Assembly: GCF_032854445.1 (NCBI RefSeq)
Contig: NC_088304.1
Location: 24,999,704 to 25,063,703 of the forward strand
DNA: 64,000 bases
Direction: 5' to 3'
Origin: Liolophura sinensis
Lineage: Eukaryota > Mollusca > Polyplacophora > Chitonida > Chitonidae
The translations under genes were made by a program, and so were the position numbers. The notes beneath the pieces were generated by a model. It was not told the origin of the DNA and did no database searches. It was given only the letters and a program-made list of their open reading frames with translations. How positions within the stretch are numbered: the first letter of the stretch is position 1; each line of letters opens with the position of its first letter. Of this stretch, positions 1 to 13,700 are shown piece after piece.

Positions 1-449
1 GTCCAGCCTGAAAAGCTGAAAATTATACCAAGGAGATGCTTTTAATTTCTTAATGTGATTGATCCTGCTTACTCTGGACTGCGATATCTCGGCAATCACA
101 AAAATATAAAGGTATAAGTTTTAAACTTTGGGTGGGATGATCTTTTGATGCATATCTACATTTGGTCTGGTGTTGTGGTTCTTTCAAGAAGCCATGATTT
201 TAACAGTGGAAAGTTACTGTTAAAATAAAAAGATTTACCAATTCTGTGAAAAGGGCACCTGAAACATGAGCTACTGCACGGGAAGGTTCAACCAATGCAG
301 GAGCAGTTAACATCCTGTGGTACAAGCTACAGAGCGCTGCACACAGACCCCACCCCACCTCCAAACCCGTCCCCCTCCCCCTGATAATGCTGACTATTGA
401 GTGCACAGTTGGTCATTTGTACTATAATGTACCACAACCACATTGTGGT

Positions 450-1385
450 GTTAGAGGACCAAACATAAGTATGATGCTAGTGTCAGAGTGTGCAAAGCTA
501 TTTGCAAATATGGTCAGTAATATATTTTGGGATTTTTTCCTTGTATGGTGGGTATTTGGGAACACCTCTTGTATGGTGGGTATCTGGGACCACCTCATGC
601 ATGGTGGGTATTTGGGAACACCCCTTGTATGGTTGGTATTTGGGACCACCTCTTGCATTGCGAGTCCTTGGGACCACCTCTTGCATGGTGGGTATTTGGG
701 ATCACGTCTTGCATGGTGGGCATATGGGACCACTTCTTGCATGTTTGGTATTTGGGACCACCTCATGTATGGTGGGTATTTGGGACCACCTCTTGCATGG
801 TGGGTATTTGGGACCACCTCTTGCATGGTGGGTATTTGGGACTACCTGCTGTATGGTGGGTATTTGGGACCACCTCTTGTATCGTGGGTATTTGGGACCA
901 CCTCTTGTATCGTGGGTATTTTTGACCACCTCTTGTATGGTGGGTACTTGGGACCACCTCTTGCGGTATATCCTCTTTGCATAATAATGTACTAAATAGT
1001 GATGTGATGCCTGTCTAATAAATTTATTTGAATGTAAATTTGTTGTTTATATCACATCCATTTCATCTGAATTATGACCATATTTTATATGAATATATTA
1101 AAAATATAAATATGATTAAAATTCAGGCTGAATACATTTGTTGGCTGAAAAGACCAAATTGTATAACAATTTCAAATACATTTATTAAACACCATTCACA
1201 TCCTCATTTAGAACATTATCGAAGTGGTTCCAAATACCCACCATACAAAATTATTTTCAAGTGTCTTTTTCACTTTAAATCAAATTAAAAAAAATAATAT
1301 TGAAAATTGTATTGACAAGTAACTGTTCACTCTCTTCAATCTGAACTTTTATGTCCTTTTTATGTTTTCTCCACCTTCACGTGAT
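450..1385. mobile_element. Fold-back MITE-like element, copy 1, with internally expanded TIR segment
   Basis: Both ends match the element at 13969-14567: GTTAGAGGA and ATGATGC at the left, and the TTTTTATGTTTTCTCCACCT end at the right. The shared middle contains TTTATTTGAATGTAAATTTG. The terminal inverted repeat segment TATGGTGGGTATTTGGGACC has been amplified into a 28-bp array in the left arm, while the right arm keeps one inverted copy near 1228. It lies 3' of the RASAL1 stop codon and could be within the 3' UTR. Confidence 0.6.
533..966. repeat. 28-bp minisatellite, about 15 copies
   Basis: The unit contains GGTGGGTATTTGGGACCACC then TCTTGCAT, with scattered substitutions. The single-copy version of this unit is present in the TIR of the related element at about 14100, so the array grew inside a transposon arm. 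The reading frames across it are repeat artefacts. Confidence 0.95.
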
Positions 1386-1556
1386 TGTGCAGTACCATTT
1401 CGATTTAAAGTTGTGCAGGCCCTCTCCCATTCAGCACTAAGTGGTATGTATACATGTAGGAACTGGACAGTACCATACGTTTTCTGTCTGGCTGTGAAAG
1501 CAATAAAAACATGTATAACAGGCGGACAAAAAAATCATACTGGAGCCATTCCGCTA

Positions 1557-1764
1557 TCAGCTGTTGCACTCTTTCTCTCGCTTCTCGAACGCTTGATGTG
1601 CTTTCTCTAAATCAGAGATGACATCCAGTATGTGGGCAACTGACGCCATCTGTTCGTCTCCAAGAGCCACACTGTTAGAGATGCTGGTAATACTTCCTGT
1701 TTCTCCGGTCTCATTCTGGGACAACGACTGAACAACGGATGATTCTGTCTCCATGTATTTACAT
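1557..1764 (-). CDS. RASAL1: RASAL1 exon 20 (C-terminal tail and stop)
   Basis: Last coding exon, 68 codons plus TGA at 1557-1559. It opens [14 protein letters not shown] and ends [20 protein letters not shown] then KECNS. The VxxDLxxAHxxF helix is the conserved C-terminal end of RASAL1. The acceptor is CTTTTCCAG. AATAAA-like hexamers on the minus strand occur at about 1181 and 1023, inside the fold-back element, but I cannot place the transcript end. Confidence 0.92.
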
Positions 1765-4700
1765 CTGGAAAAGATAAGCAAGTTGAACAGTTTAATTTAT
1801 TTGTTGTTTAGGTCACCTCCCCCATAAAACCTAACACTGCCCAAACATTCTGTCTCTATCTACAAACAATTACATGTAAATGATATTTTCATAGTTTTAG
1901 ATTTGAAACTGTGTCTTCCACATACCTCAGGATATCCCGTCCCTGGTAAAGCTGGGAGTAGATGGTCTGGGCCTCTATATCAGGGTCCAGGGGATCTCGC
2001 CAGTCCCCCAAGGTCACCTTCGTGTAGGTCTTACTGCAGCCGTGAGCTATTAACATCAATGACCCAACACAGTTAGATAGATCTATAAAATTTTTTTTCT
2101 CCTCATTGAATCCACAATATACTCAAATATATAAAAGAGCCATTTCCATCATCAATTGGCTGAGGTAGACAAAAAATGCATGTAGCATTACTGGGCTGTT
2201 CATTACTGTCTACACACCCCTCCTCAGAAAATTAATTTCATTAAATTAGTGAAAAATATCACCAAAAAAATAAAATGAAAAAAAGTATTTTTATCTGATT
2301 GGTATTGTATGATGTACACCAGAATGTTTCTCTTATACAATGGCAGCCAGCATTGCGGTGAGAGGAAACTGGTCATAGCCTGGAGGAAACCCACAGCCCT
2401 CCACAGATTGCTGGCAGACCTTAATTATGTATGAACAGAGAGGAAGCCAGTATGAGCTGGATTTGAGCTCACAGCAACCGCATTGGTGAGAGTCTCATGG
2501 GTATTTGTGTTACACCAGCACTCTCACCCCTTGGCCACAGAGGCCCCCAGTTAGAATATTTTTTTATTTATTTGATTGGTGTTTTATGTTGTACTCAAGA
2601 ATATTTCACTTATACGGAAAGCAGTTGAAATAAATATTTTCTGGTAAATAAATCACTTAATTAAACTAGTTTAAAAAACTTACCTGTATAGTCTGAACAA
2701 TGACAACTTACCTGTATGGTATGAGCGATGACAACTTACCTGTATGGTTTGAGCAATGACAACTTACATGTATGGTCTGAGCGATGACAACTTACATGTA
2801 TGGTTTGAGCGATGACAACTTACATGTATGGTTTGAGCGATGACAACTTACATGTATGGTCTGAGCGATGACAACTTACATGTATGGTCTGAGCGATGAC
2901 AACCTACCTGTATGGTCTGAGTGATGACAACTTACCTGTATGGTTTGAGCGATGACAACTTACATGTATGGTCTGAGCAATGACAACTTACATGTATGGT
3001 CTGAGTGATGACAACTTACATGTATGGTCTGAGTGATGACAACTTACATGTATGTTCTGAGTGATGACAACTTACATGTATGGTTTGAGCAATGACAACT
3101 TACCTGTATGGTCTGAGTGATGACAACTTACATGTATGGCCTGAGTGATTTCAACTTACCTGTATGATCTGAGAAATGACAACTTACCTGTATGGTCTGA
3201 GTGATGACAACTTACATGTATGGTTTGAGCAATGACAACTTACCTGTATGATCTGAGTGATGACAACTTACATGTATGGTTTGAGCGATGACAACTTACA
3301 TGTAAGTTCTGAGCGATGACAACTTACATGTATGTTCTGAGCGATGACAACTTACATGTATGGTCTGAGTGATGACAACTTACATGTATGGTCTGAGCGA
3401 TGACAACTTACATGTATGGTCTGAGTGATGACAACTTACATGTATGGTCTGAGTGATTTCAACTTACCTGTATGATCTGAGGAATGACAACTTACCTGTA
3501 TGGTCTGAGTGATGACAACTTACATGTATGGTTTGAGCAATGACAACTTACATGTATGGTATGAGCGATGACAACTTACATGTATGTTCTGAGCGATGAC
3601 AACTTACCTGTCTGGTCTGAGCGATGACAACTTACCTGTATGGTTTGATCAATGTCAACTTACCTGTATGGTTTGATCAATGTCAACTTACCTGTATGGT
3701 TTGATTAATGTCAACTTACCTGTATGGTTTGATCAATGTCAACTTACCTGTATGGTTTGATCAATGTCAACTTACCTGTATGGTATGAGTGATGACAACT
3801 TACATGTATGTTCTGAGCGATGACAACTTACATGTATGGTCTTAGCGATGACAACTTATCTGTATGGCCTGAGCGATGACAACTTACCTGTATGGTATGA
3901 GCGATGACAACTTACATGTATGTTCTGAGCGATGACAACTTACCAGTACGGTCTGAGCGATGACAACTTACATGTATGGTCTTAGCGATGACAACTTATC
4001 TGTATGGTCTGAGCGATGACAACTTACCCGTATGGTATGAGCGATGACAACTTACATGTATGTTCTGAGCGATGACAACTTACATGTATGGTCTGAGCGA
4101 TGACAACTTACATGTTTGGTATGAGCGATGACGACTTGCCTGTATGGTCTGAGCAATGTCAACTTACCTGTATGGTCTGAGCAATGTCAACTTACCTGTA
4201 TGGTCTGAGCGATGACAACACGTCCACTTATGACCCCTGTAAGAACCGGGATGGAACATGTCCAGTTTTTTCTCGTTAGCGATGCACACCTTTCTGATAC
4301 TGGAGATCCAAGACGACACCTCATTCACATTCTGTGCACAAAGAAAACCATGCTCGTTCAACAAAACAGTTTTTTCAACAATCAATTCACACTAGTGCAA
4401 ACAATTTGCTCTGAAACTTCACCCACTTTATCAGTGACAATGAAAAGGAAGGAAAACACTGTTCATGATGCACTGAATTTAAAGAAATTAGACCAAGGAC
4501 ACAAATTTTGAGACAGAAAATAGGTTCCAGAGACAAGAACAGTGAGGCATAATTTTAGCTGTCTAAACCCTACCATGTTGTGATCTACTTTATACCGGAG
4601 GCTGCTTCATTTTCCATCATTCAGGGCAGAGACACATATTTAACAGTTTCATTTTATAATCGATCTTTTCCGTCTACATTTACAAACTTAATATCTCCAT

Positions 4701-7700
4701 CTCTGCAAAATCACTCCTCTTGGTTCCTCTCACCTTAATGCTGGCCGCCGTCATATAAAGGAAATCATATTCTTCAGCAAGTAAATAAATAAATAAACTA
4801 CTCCTAATTCTCATTGAGTGAGTGAGTGAGTGAGTGAGTGAGTGCTTAGGGTTTAACGTTGTACTTAACAAGTTTTCAGTCATATGACGATGAAGGAGTC
4901 CTCAGGGTGCATGCGCATGTACTTCTTGGATGGATTTCCACAGCTCTTTTTATCTAGTGCTGCTTCACTGAGACAACTTACTGAAGGTAAGTGAGCCGCC
5001 CCGCCCGAGCCATTATACTGATACATGCCAACCAGTCGTTGCACTATTCCCTTAATGCTGAACGCCCAGCGAGGAAGCTACAACTTCCTCTTTTAATTCT
5101 CAGCAAAGATAATGGCTCGCTGATTTCACCATTGAAACCCATGACCATCCACAGGTTGCGGGCAGACCTTCCCACTAATGGCTTCTTCAGTGTGTTTGTT
5201 ATAAACAATCAAATGATGTAATCTTCTCTTAATCCCATATTCAATCCCATTATGCATAGCGCACAGAGATGAAGTAATCCTCTCTTACCCCTATTCTATC
5301 CCATCATGCATAGCACACAGAGATGAAGTAATCCTCTCTTACCCCTATTCTATCCCATCATGCATAGCGCAGAGACAAAGTAATCCTCCCTTACCCTTTC
5401 TATCCCATCATGCATTGCACACAGAGACGAAGTAATCCTCTTTTAATCCCTATTCTATCCCATCATGCATAGCGCACAGAGAAGAAGTAATCCTCCCTTA
5501 CCCCTATTCTATCCCATCATGCATAGCACACAGAGATGAAGTAATCCTCTCTTACCCTATTCTATCCCATCATGCCTAGCACACAGAGAAGAAGAAATCC
5601 TCTCTTTCCCTATTCTATCCCATCATGCATAGCACACAGAGATGAATTAATCCTCTCCTACCCCATTCTATCCCATCATGCATAGCACACAGAGATGAAG
5701 TAATCCCCCCTTACCCCTATTCTATCCCATCATGCATAGCGCAAAGAGATGAAGCAATCCTCTCTTACCCCTATTCTATCCCATCATGCATAGCACACAG
5801 AGATGAAGTAATCCTCTCTTACCCTTTTTCTATCCCATCATGCCTAGCACACAGAGATGAAGTAATCCTCTCTTACCCTTTTTCTATCCCATCATGCCTA
5901 GCACACAGAGATGAAGTAATCCTCTCTTACCCCTATTCTATCCCATCATGCATAGCACACAGAGATGAAGTAATCCTCTCTTACCCCTATTCTATCCCAT
6001 CATGCATAGCACACAGAGATGAAGTAATCTTCTCTTACCCCTATTCTATCCCATCATGCATAGTACACAGAGATGAAGTAATCCTCCCTTACCCCTATTC
6101 TATCCCATCATGCATAGCGCACAGAGATGAAGTAATCCTTCCTTACCCCTAATTTATCCCATCATGCATAGCACACAGAGATGAAGTAATCCTCTCTTAC
6201 CCCTATTCTATCCCATCATGCACAGCGCACAGAGATGAAGTAATCCTCCCTTACCCCTATTCTATCCCATCATGCATAGCACACAGAGAAGAAGAAATCC
6301 TCTCTTTCCCTATTCTATCCCATCATGCATAGCACACAGAGATGAAGTAATCCTCTCTTACCCCTATTCTATCCCATCATGCATAGCGCACAGAGATGAA
6401 GTAATCCTCCCTTACCCCTATTCTATCCCATCATGCATAGCACACAGAGACAAAGTAATCCTCCCTTACCCCTATTCTATCCCATCATGCATAGCGCACA
6501 GAGATGAAGTAATCCTCTCTTACCCCTATTCTATCCCATCATGCATAGCACACAGAGAAGAAGAAATCCTCTCTTTCCCTATTCTATCCCATCATGCATA
6601 GCGCAGAGATGAAGTAATCCTCTCTTACCCCTATTCTATCCCATCATGCATAGCGCACAGAGATGAAGTAATCCTCCCTTACCCCTATTCTATCCCATCA
6701 TAGATAGCACACAGAGATGAAGTAATCCTCTCTTACCCCTATTCTATCCCATCATGCATAGCGCACAGAGATGAAGTAATCCTCCCTTACCCCTATTCTA
6801 TCCCATCATGCATAGCGCACAGAGATGAAGTAATCCTCTCTTACCTACTCTATCCCATCATGCATAGCACACAGAGATGAAGTAAACCTCTCTTACCCTT
6901 TTTCTATCCCATCATGCCTAGCACACAGAGAAGAAGAAATCCTCTCTTTCCCTATTCTATCCCATCATGCATAGCACACAGAGATGAAGTAATCCTCTCT
7001 TACCCCTATCCTATCCCATCATGCATAGCACAGAGATGAAGTAATCCTCTCTTACCCCATTCTATCCCATCATGCATAGCACACAGAGATGAAGTAATCC
7101 TCTCTTACCCTTTTTCTATCCCATCATGCCTAGCACACAGAGAAGAAGAAATCCTCTCTTTCCCTATTCTATCCCATCATGCATAGCACACAGAGATGAA
7201 GTAATCCTCTCTTACCCTATTCTATCCCATCATGCCTAGCACACAGAGAAGAAGAAATCCTCTCTTTCCCTATTCTATCCCATCATGCCTAGCACACAGA
7301 GATGAAGTAATCCTCTCTTAACCCTATTCTATCCCATCATGCATAGCGCACAGAGATGAAGTAATCCTCTTTTACCCCATTCTATCCCATCATGCATAGC
7401 ACACAGAGATGCAGTAGTCACTACCCAATCAGCTTTATTCCTTCCACCATCACGCATGTACCTTTCCGTGGAAGTACAGAATGTCCAGTTCCCCGCTGGA
7501 ATTCCGCGACAAGATCTGACCCATGTTGGTTTTCCCAAAAGCATTCTCGTCAACTTTTTCCACAGCACAAATCATGTTTGCCATTATAGTAGTTCTGACC
7601 TACAAACAAAAAAACAGACAGGCAAAGTCTAAAATGATATTGGGATCTGTTGTCTTAGTATTTCATTCTGTGCTCACATTCAGTTTATCCTTGTTATTGA

Positions 7701-10700
7701 GATCTTACCGAAACACTTAACTAAAGTATCTAACAATCTTTCTGACAAAACTTCAATAATCCATTAGTCTTCTTGTCACTTTATAATCTTGGCACTTTCT
7801 TGGCTTGGTGAGCAAAGAGTATAGACCAAAACAAGCACTTGTTAGCCTGATGTCAATATGTTACAGTATAGCTGCATTGGCGGTGTCTTCAGCAGAGTTT
7901 CCAGTAAGGTACCATCTTTCAAACCATTTTTACATATATAAAAAGCTCAGGAATTAATTTGTACTCCAAGATGGTAGATCAATGCCATTAAGTAATTATG
8001 ACTACAGGAAAAATGATGGGGGTTCTTTGGAGATGTTACAAAAACAAGGTTATGATTTATGATTTTAAATCTTTCAAAAAGAGGTGGTGTGTTGTGTGAC
8101 CCAGTGGGTATCAAACAGTTTTCAAGGGAAGTGTTTAATGACATGAGAGTCATATGCTCTTTATTTTAATGTTTTCCTTGCCCACTGGCCATTTAGATCC
8201 ATGTTATAGCCAAGTGTACTACCTGCCTAGGGCCCTGTCTTACAAAGCTGTTGTACATCAAGTGCACTTATAGTCAAATATAGTCACGCATATGCTGCGA
8301 TTGTTTTGTAAGAAAGGCCGTTGCAAACTCTAGCAGACTTACACTTACCTGATCAGTGGCATCTTTTGCATATGTGACACCATTGTAGCTGAGGCGGAAA
8401 TGGCGTTGTTTGAAGGTGAAAGAGCGGAGGAATTTGCTGCCCCGCAGACGGCACTTGTTGAGCATACCCTGTTTGATGATCTGGTTTTGATGAAAAGGAC
8501 GTCGGTTAGCACCCATCTCTTCAACATCTACAAAAAGGGAAAAAAAAAATACTGCCTTGGATAGTTATTATACTGTTTGTTTGGGCTAACATTTCAACTG
8601 TCACTCATCAGGCTATCCCCTATTGCGGAGAAGAAGTACCAAGATTGCTAGTTTAAAAGAAAACTCAACACGAGATTACATGTAAATGTATATACATATA
8701 TGCAACGATAAAGAATCCCACAAAAAAAGCGTCAAAACTGAGATATCTCAGTTCAAAGTAAACAAAATGCCCCCCATAGAGAAAATCAAACACGCTGACA
8801 CATTTTCAGTTTTGAATCAATCAGGCGTGAGTTATCTCTACAACCTCGGAGATGTTTCCATTTGCACTCGACGAGTATACCTTTCCTCTACTCCTTAAAC
8901 ATATAGCCGTCAATACCGCTACAATAATAATGGTATGTACATGTAGTAAGAAGGGGAGGGGGTGTAATCAAGAATGACAAGGCAGTAAAATATTACACAC
9001 TGCTTTAGACTCATAGTCATATGTGGGTTCAGTGATAATCATGAAAAGTTGAAGCATCTCCACGGAAATGTAAAAAGCTTTCGGCCCTGTAGCCAGGATT
9101 TTTGACATGGTGATGCCTCGAGTGCATCATCATAGTCAAGTAAAATATTATTAAATATTCACACCAGTACTCCCACATTTGTACCTGTATACTCTCCTCC
9201 TACTTCTGCATAGGGTGTCAAATATTTATTTATTTATTTATTTATTTGATAAGTGTTTCTCACTGTAGTCAAGAATATTTCAGTTATACGATGGTAGGCA
9301 GCATTATGCTGGGAGGAAACAGGGCTCCAACGACCATCCACAGGTTGCTGGCAGACCTTCTCACATACTTCCGGAGAGGAGGCCAGGATGAGCTCACTGT
9401 GCTGCAGGGTGTGAAATAAGCCTTAATGTAAACTGCTTACCTGCATACAAGTACCTTATCAACAGAGGAAAGAAGGTGCAATATAGGCAAATAAAAACCA
9501 AAGTTGCACAGAAATGGTCCTGATTTACCAGTATAACCAGAGCAAATTTACTTTCAAACCAGAATGTTTATAAAAGCTGTCCACAGAAACAAATTGAAGA
9601 ATGTTATTTTGTCATGGGGATGAAACAGCACTGCTTCCTAGCCTTTGACCTAACGTCTTCGTCTAATCAGAAAGCAGAAGCTACAAAGATTAACTAGGCA
9701 TTCACTCTCATCTCATTGCACAGTTCTACAACCCATCAGAACCTCACCTGAAGTGTCCTCAATGTCAACAACCTTGTCAATGTAGGTCTTGAGGTCAGCG
9801 ACATTGTTGAGTATGAACTGGTGGAGCGGCTCTAGCCAGGCCTCCTTCCCCAGCTGTAGGGCCAAGTTACCAATACTCTGTGTTATCTGGAGAAGTGAAC
9901 AGAAACAAACATGGCTGACATTTTTTATTTATCTATTTGATCGGTGTTTCACGCCGTACTCAAGGGGGTGGGTGGGTGGGGTTTGTTGGTGGGGAGGTAG
10001 AAATGACATTTCCCATTGTAAGGCATAATGAATTATGGGGATTATTTTAATAGAAGTGGCCTAATGTTTCCATCATTTACACCAGGATTACAAAAAACTC
10101 TTACATTTATTTATATTTCTATTTACATTTATTTACTTGATTGGAGTTTCACACTGTACTCAAGAATATAACAATGAAGGCTATTTAGACATCCAGTCTC
10201 GCAACTTTACTCTGCTGAAGGTGAAAAGTTTTCACAGCAATGTCAGTGTGAAATATACCATTTTTCACACCACCAGTCTTACAATTCTCTATTTTTGTAC
10301 TGACTTATACGACGGCGGTCTCCTGAGGGATTTACCTTTGCTAAGAGTGTTAGCGTCCTGGCAACTTTCTCATCAGGGTGGAAGTTTTGAAGGCCAAAGA
10401 GTTTAGGAGACATGATGGCTGCTGCAAAGAACCTTAGGAAGAGGAATCCACTGATGACTAAGTAACTGTGGTCCTGAAAAAAAAAAATGAAATTTGAAAC
10501 TTCGAGATACTCCTGTTCTCTGCATTATAGTGGGAGGAAACCGGGCAGAGCCTGGGGGAAACCCACAACCATTCGCAGGTTGCTGGAAGACTATATATAT
10601 ATTTGGCTGTATGACCTGTCACACCTGCAATTATTGAAATCTAATCTTAATGCACATAAGCATTGAGGAAACAATTATCCTACAGAAGCCTACATACTGA

Positions 10701-13700
10701 TACACACTTTTCTATTAATACCTGACAACATCACCTAGGGCCAGCTTCCACAAAGCTATCAGTGGTTATTAAGTTAGTTGCAACAGCCAGGTATTTCATA
10801 GTGCGTTGCTATAGTAATCAACACCAACTTAAGTCTACAAGAAGCTTTATAGAATGTGATCCAGATAAATAGCCTGAAAAATGACCGGCATACCTTTCTG
10901 AATTATCTGTGGCTACCAGCTGAGGACTGGTAGCAATCACTCGCCGGTTTAACAGTGTTAATGGATACAATAAGAAGTTCATTGTCCTTCGATGACATCA
11001 ATCAAAACCTAATTCAACGACAAACTATATCAGTCAAGGACAACCAGATGTCCAAGGAGTTTTCATTCCTCATCACTGTGACCAATGTATCAATACAAAC
11101 CACTGTATACTGTGACTGGTTGATTAATATCAACATGCATGTGCTAAGACTGACTTTTGATTTCAGCTGACGCTTCAGATTGTAACACACCTGATTCTCT
11201 GACCCTGGCCATTTCTGACTGACCCGCTTACGCAGGTTCCTGAACACAACCCTCATGACAGGAGGGCACCGATTGGCTGAGCTGACGATATTTTTCAAAA
11301 TGGAAGACATGTAGCCAATGAGAACCTCTTTACTATGTTCTAGGATCTGTTCTTCTTTGTCTTTGGAGATGCTTTTATGTCGTCTGCGAAAAACAAACAA
11401 ATTCAAAAAAAAACTTTTTCATTTACCCTCTTTCATGTGATATTCAAATATGCAAATGCAGTTCTTACTATTCATATACAACAAACAATACTACAACAAT
11501 TTCATTTTAAATAGATAAATGTTTGGACGAATGCTGAATTGGTAGAGGAGAGGGAAAATTGTTGAAGCATAATTTCTGCTCAAAATATGAAACAAATAAC
11601 TTCTGACAATGTGAACAGTTGACAAAAATACCAAGGCTTCATGGTCCCTGAGGATGAAATCTACCCAGTTACCAGTCAAGGTGAATTAAGTCCAGACCAA
11701 AAAGATTCCAGGAATAAGAAGCACTGTTTTCAGCCAAATATCGAGAAACCTTAATTCCTCAACATTTTCTCGTAAGAAAGAGCAGCTTTCAGTGCAAGTT
11801 ATGCACATTTTTCGTTTGATTTTGGAGACAAAACCACATTGATTGGATTGGCCAATATCAGAGCTTCACAAAGAGTTTAATTTTATCAGATTACATAGAA
11901 TAATGCCACTAGAATATGCTTGAATAAATGGTTGAAGAAACGGTTGAAGAATTACAGTAAGTGATGCTCATACTCCGTTTATGACACTCACAAGTTATGA
12001 TTTGAAAACACACCATCAGATTATTTAATACACTCATGCATTTGAACACAACTGTTCATGTCATCTGTTTTACCACATGAAATCCGAGCATTTGTGTTAC
12101 AGGTTGAGCTGCCTCACTTTTTCAGACTGCCGATCCTGCTGGGATCTAACTCCATGACCTTTTTGACATTGTATACCTCATCTATCACCGGACCCAGGGT
12201 TTCGTGCAGGTACGGCATCCCTGCTATCTAGTAATGCAAAAGTCCGTTAATACAGGTATGCTCATTCCTCAACCTTTTCGCATATGAAAGAGCAACTTTC
12301 AGTGCAATTTATGCACCTTTTGCATTTGACTTTGGAGACAAAATTATATTGGAGGGGTTGGCCAATTTCAGGGCTTTACAAAGAAGTGGAATTTTATCAA
12401 AGTGTAATTTTTTTAAAAGAATAATGCCTTCAGAATATGCTTCAATACCTTGTAAATATGTGAAAAGGTTGAAGAATTACAGTACACGGTAATTAATATG
12501 ATCTTTTTTTTTATCGAAATATTCGATCAGCGTTTTAGGAGGTATTTAAGAATACTGCACTTCTAGCTATGACATCAGTTCAGTTTATCAAAACACAAGT
12601 TAGAAAAGTACAAGAGTATGATATGTACTAGGTTTCTCATACCAGTTTGGGCACAATGGCACAGGCCTATATGATATGCACTAGGCTTCTCATACCAGTT
12701 TTGACACAGTGACATAGGCCTATATGATATGTACTAGGCTTCTCACACCAGTTTTGGCACAATGACACAGGCCTATATGATATGTACTAGGCTTCTCATA
12801 CCAGTTTTGGCACAATGACATGGGCCTATATGATATGTACTAGGCTTCTCACACCAGTTTTGACACAATGGCATAGGGCTATATGATATGTACTAGGCTT
12901 CTCATACCAGTTTGGGCACAATGGCATAGGCCTATATGATATGTACTAAGCTTCTCACACCAGTTTTGACACAGTGACATAGGCCTATATGATATGTACT
13001 AGGCTTCTCACACCAGTTTTGCCACAATGACACGGGCCTATATGATATGTACTAGGCTTCTCATACCAGTTTTGCCACAATGACATAGGCCTATATGATA
13101 TGTACTAAGCTTCTCACACCAGTTTTGACACAGTGACATAGGCCTATATGATATGTACTAGGTTTCTCACACCAGTTTTGGCACAATGGCACAGGCCTAT
13201 ATGATATGTACTAGGCTTCTCATATCAGTTTTGGTACGATGACATAGGCCTATATGATATGTACTAGGCTTCTCACACCAGTTTTGACACAGTGACAAAG
13301 GCCTATATGATATGTACTAGGCTTCTCACACCAGTTTTGGCACAATGACACAGGCCTATATGATATGTACTAGGCTTCTCACACCAGTTTTGCCACAATG
13401 ACACGGGCCTATATGATATGTACTAGGCTTCTCATACCAGTTTTGGCACAATGACATAGGCCTATATGATATGTACTAGGCTTCTCACACCAGTTTTGGC
13501 ACAATGACATAGGCCTATATGATATGTACTAGGCTTCTCACACCAGTTTTGGCACAATGACACGGGCCTATATGATATGTACTAGGCTTCTCACACCAGT
13601 TTTGACACAGTGACACAGGCCTATATGATATGTACTAGGCTTCTCATACCAGCTTTGGCACAATAACATAGGCCTATATAACACGTTCTGAGAACACTGT

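Noticed and set aside
1023-1186. Polyadenylation signals for RASAL1 (AATAAA on the minus strand at about 1181 and 1023)
   Set aside because: The hexamers lie in a mobile element and are expected by chance in AT-rich DNA. There is no evidence which, if any, is used.
2682-4222. CRISPR array
   Set aside because: 28-bp repeats without unique spacers, in a eukaryotic intron. It is a minisatellite.
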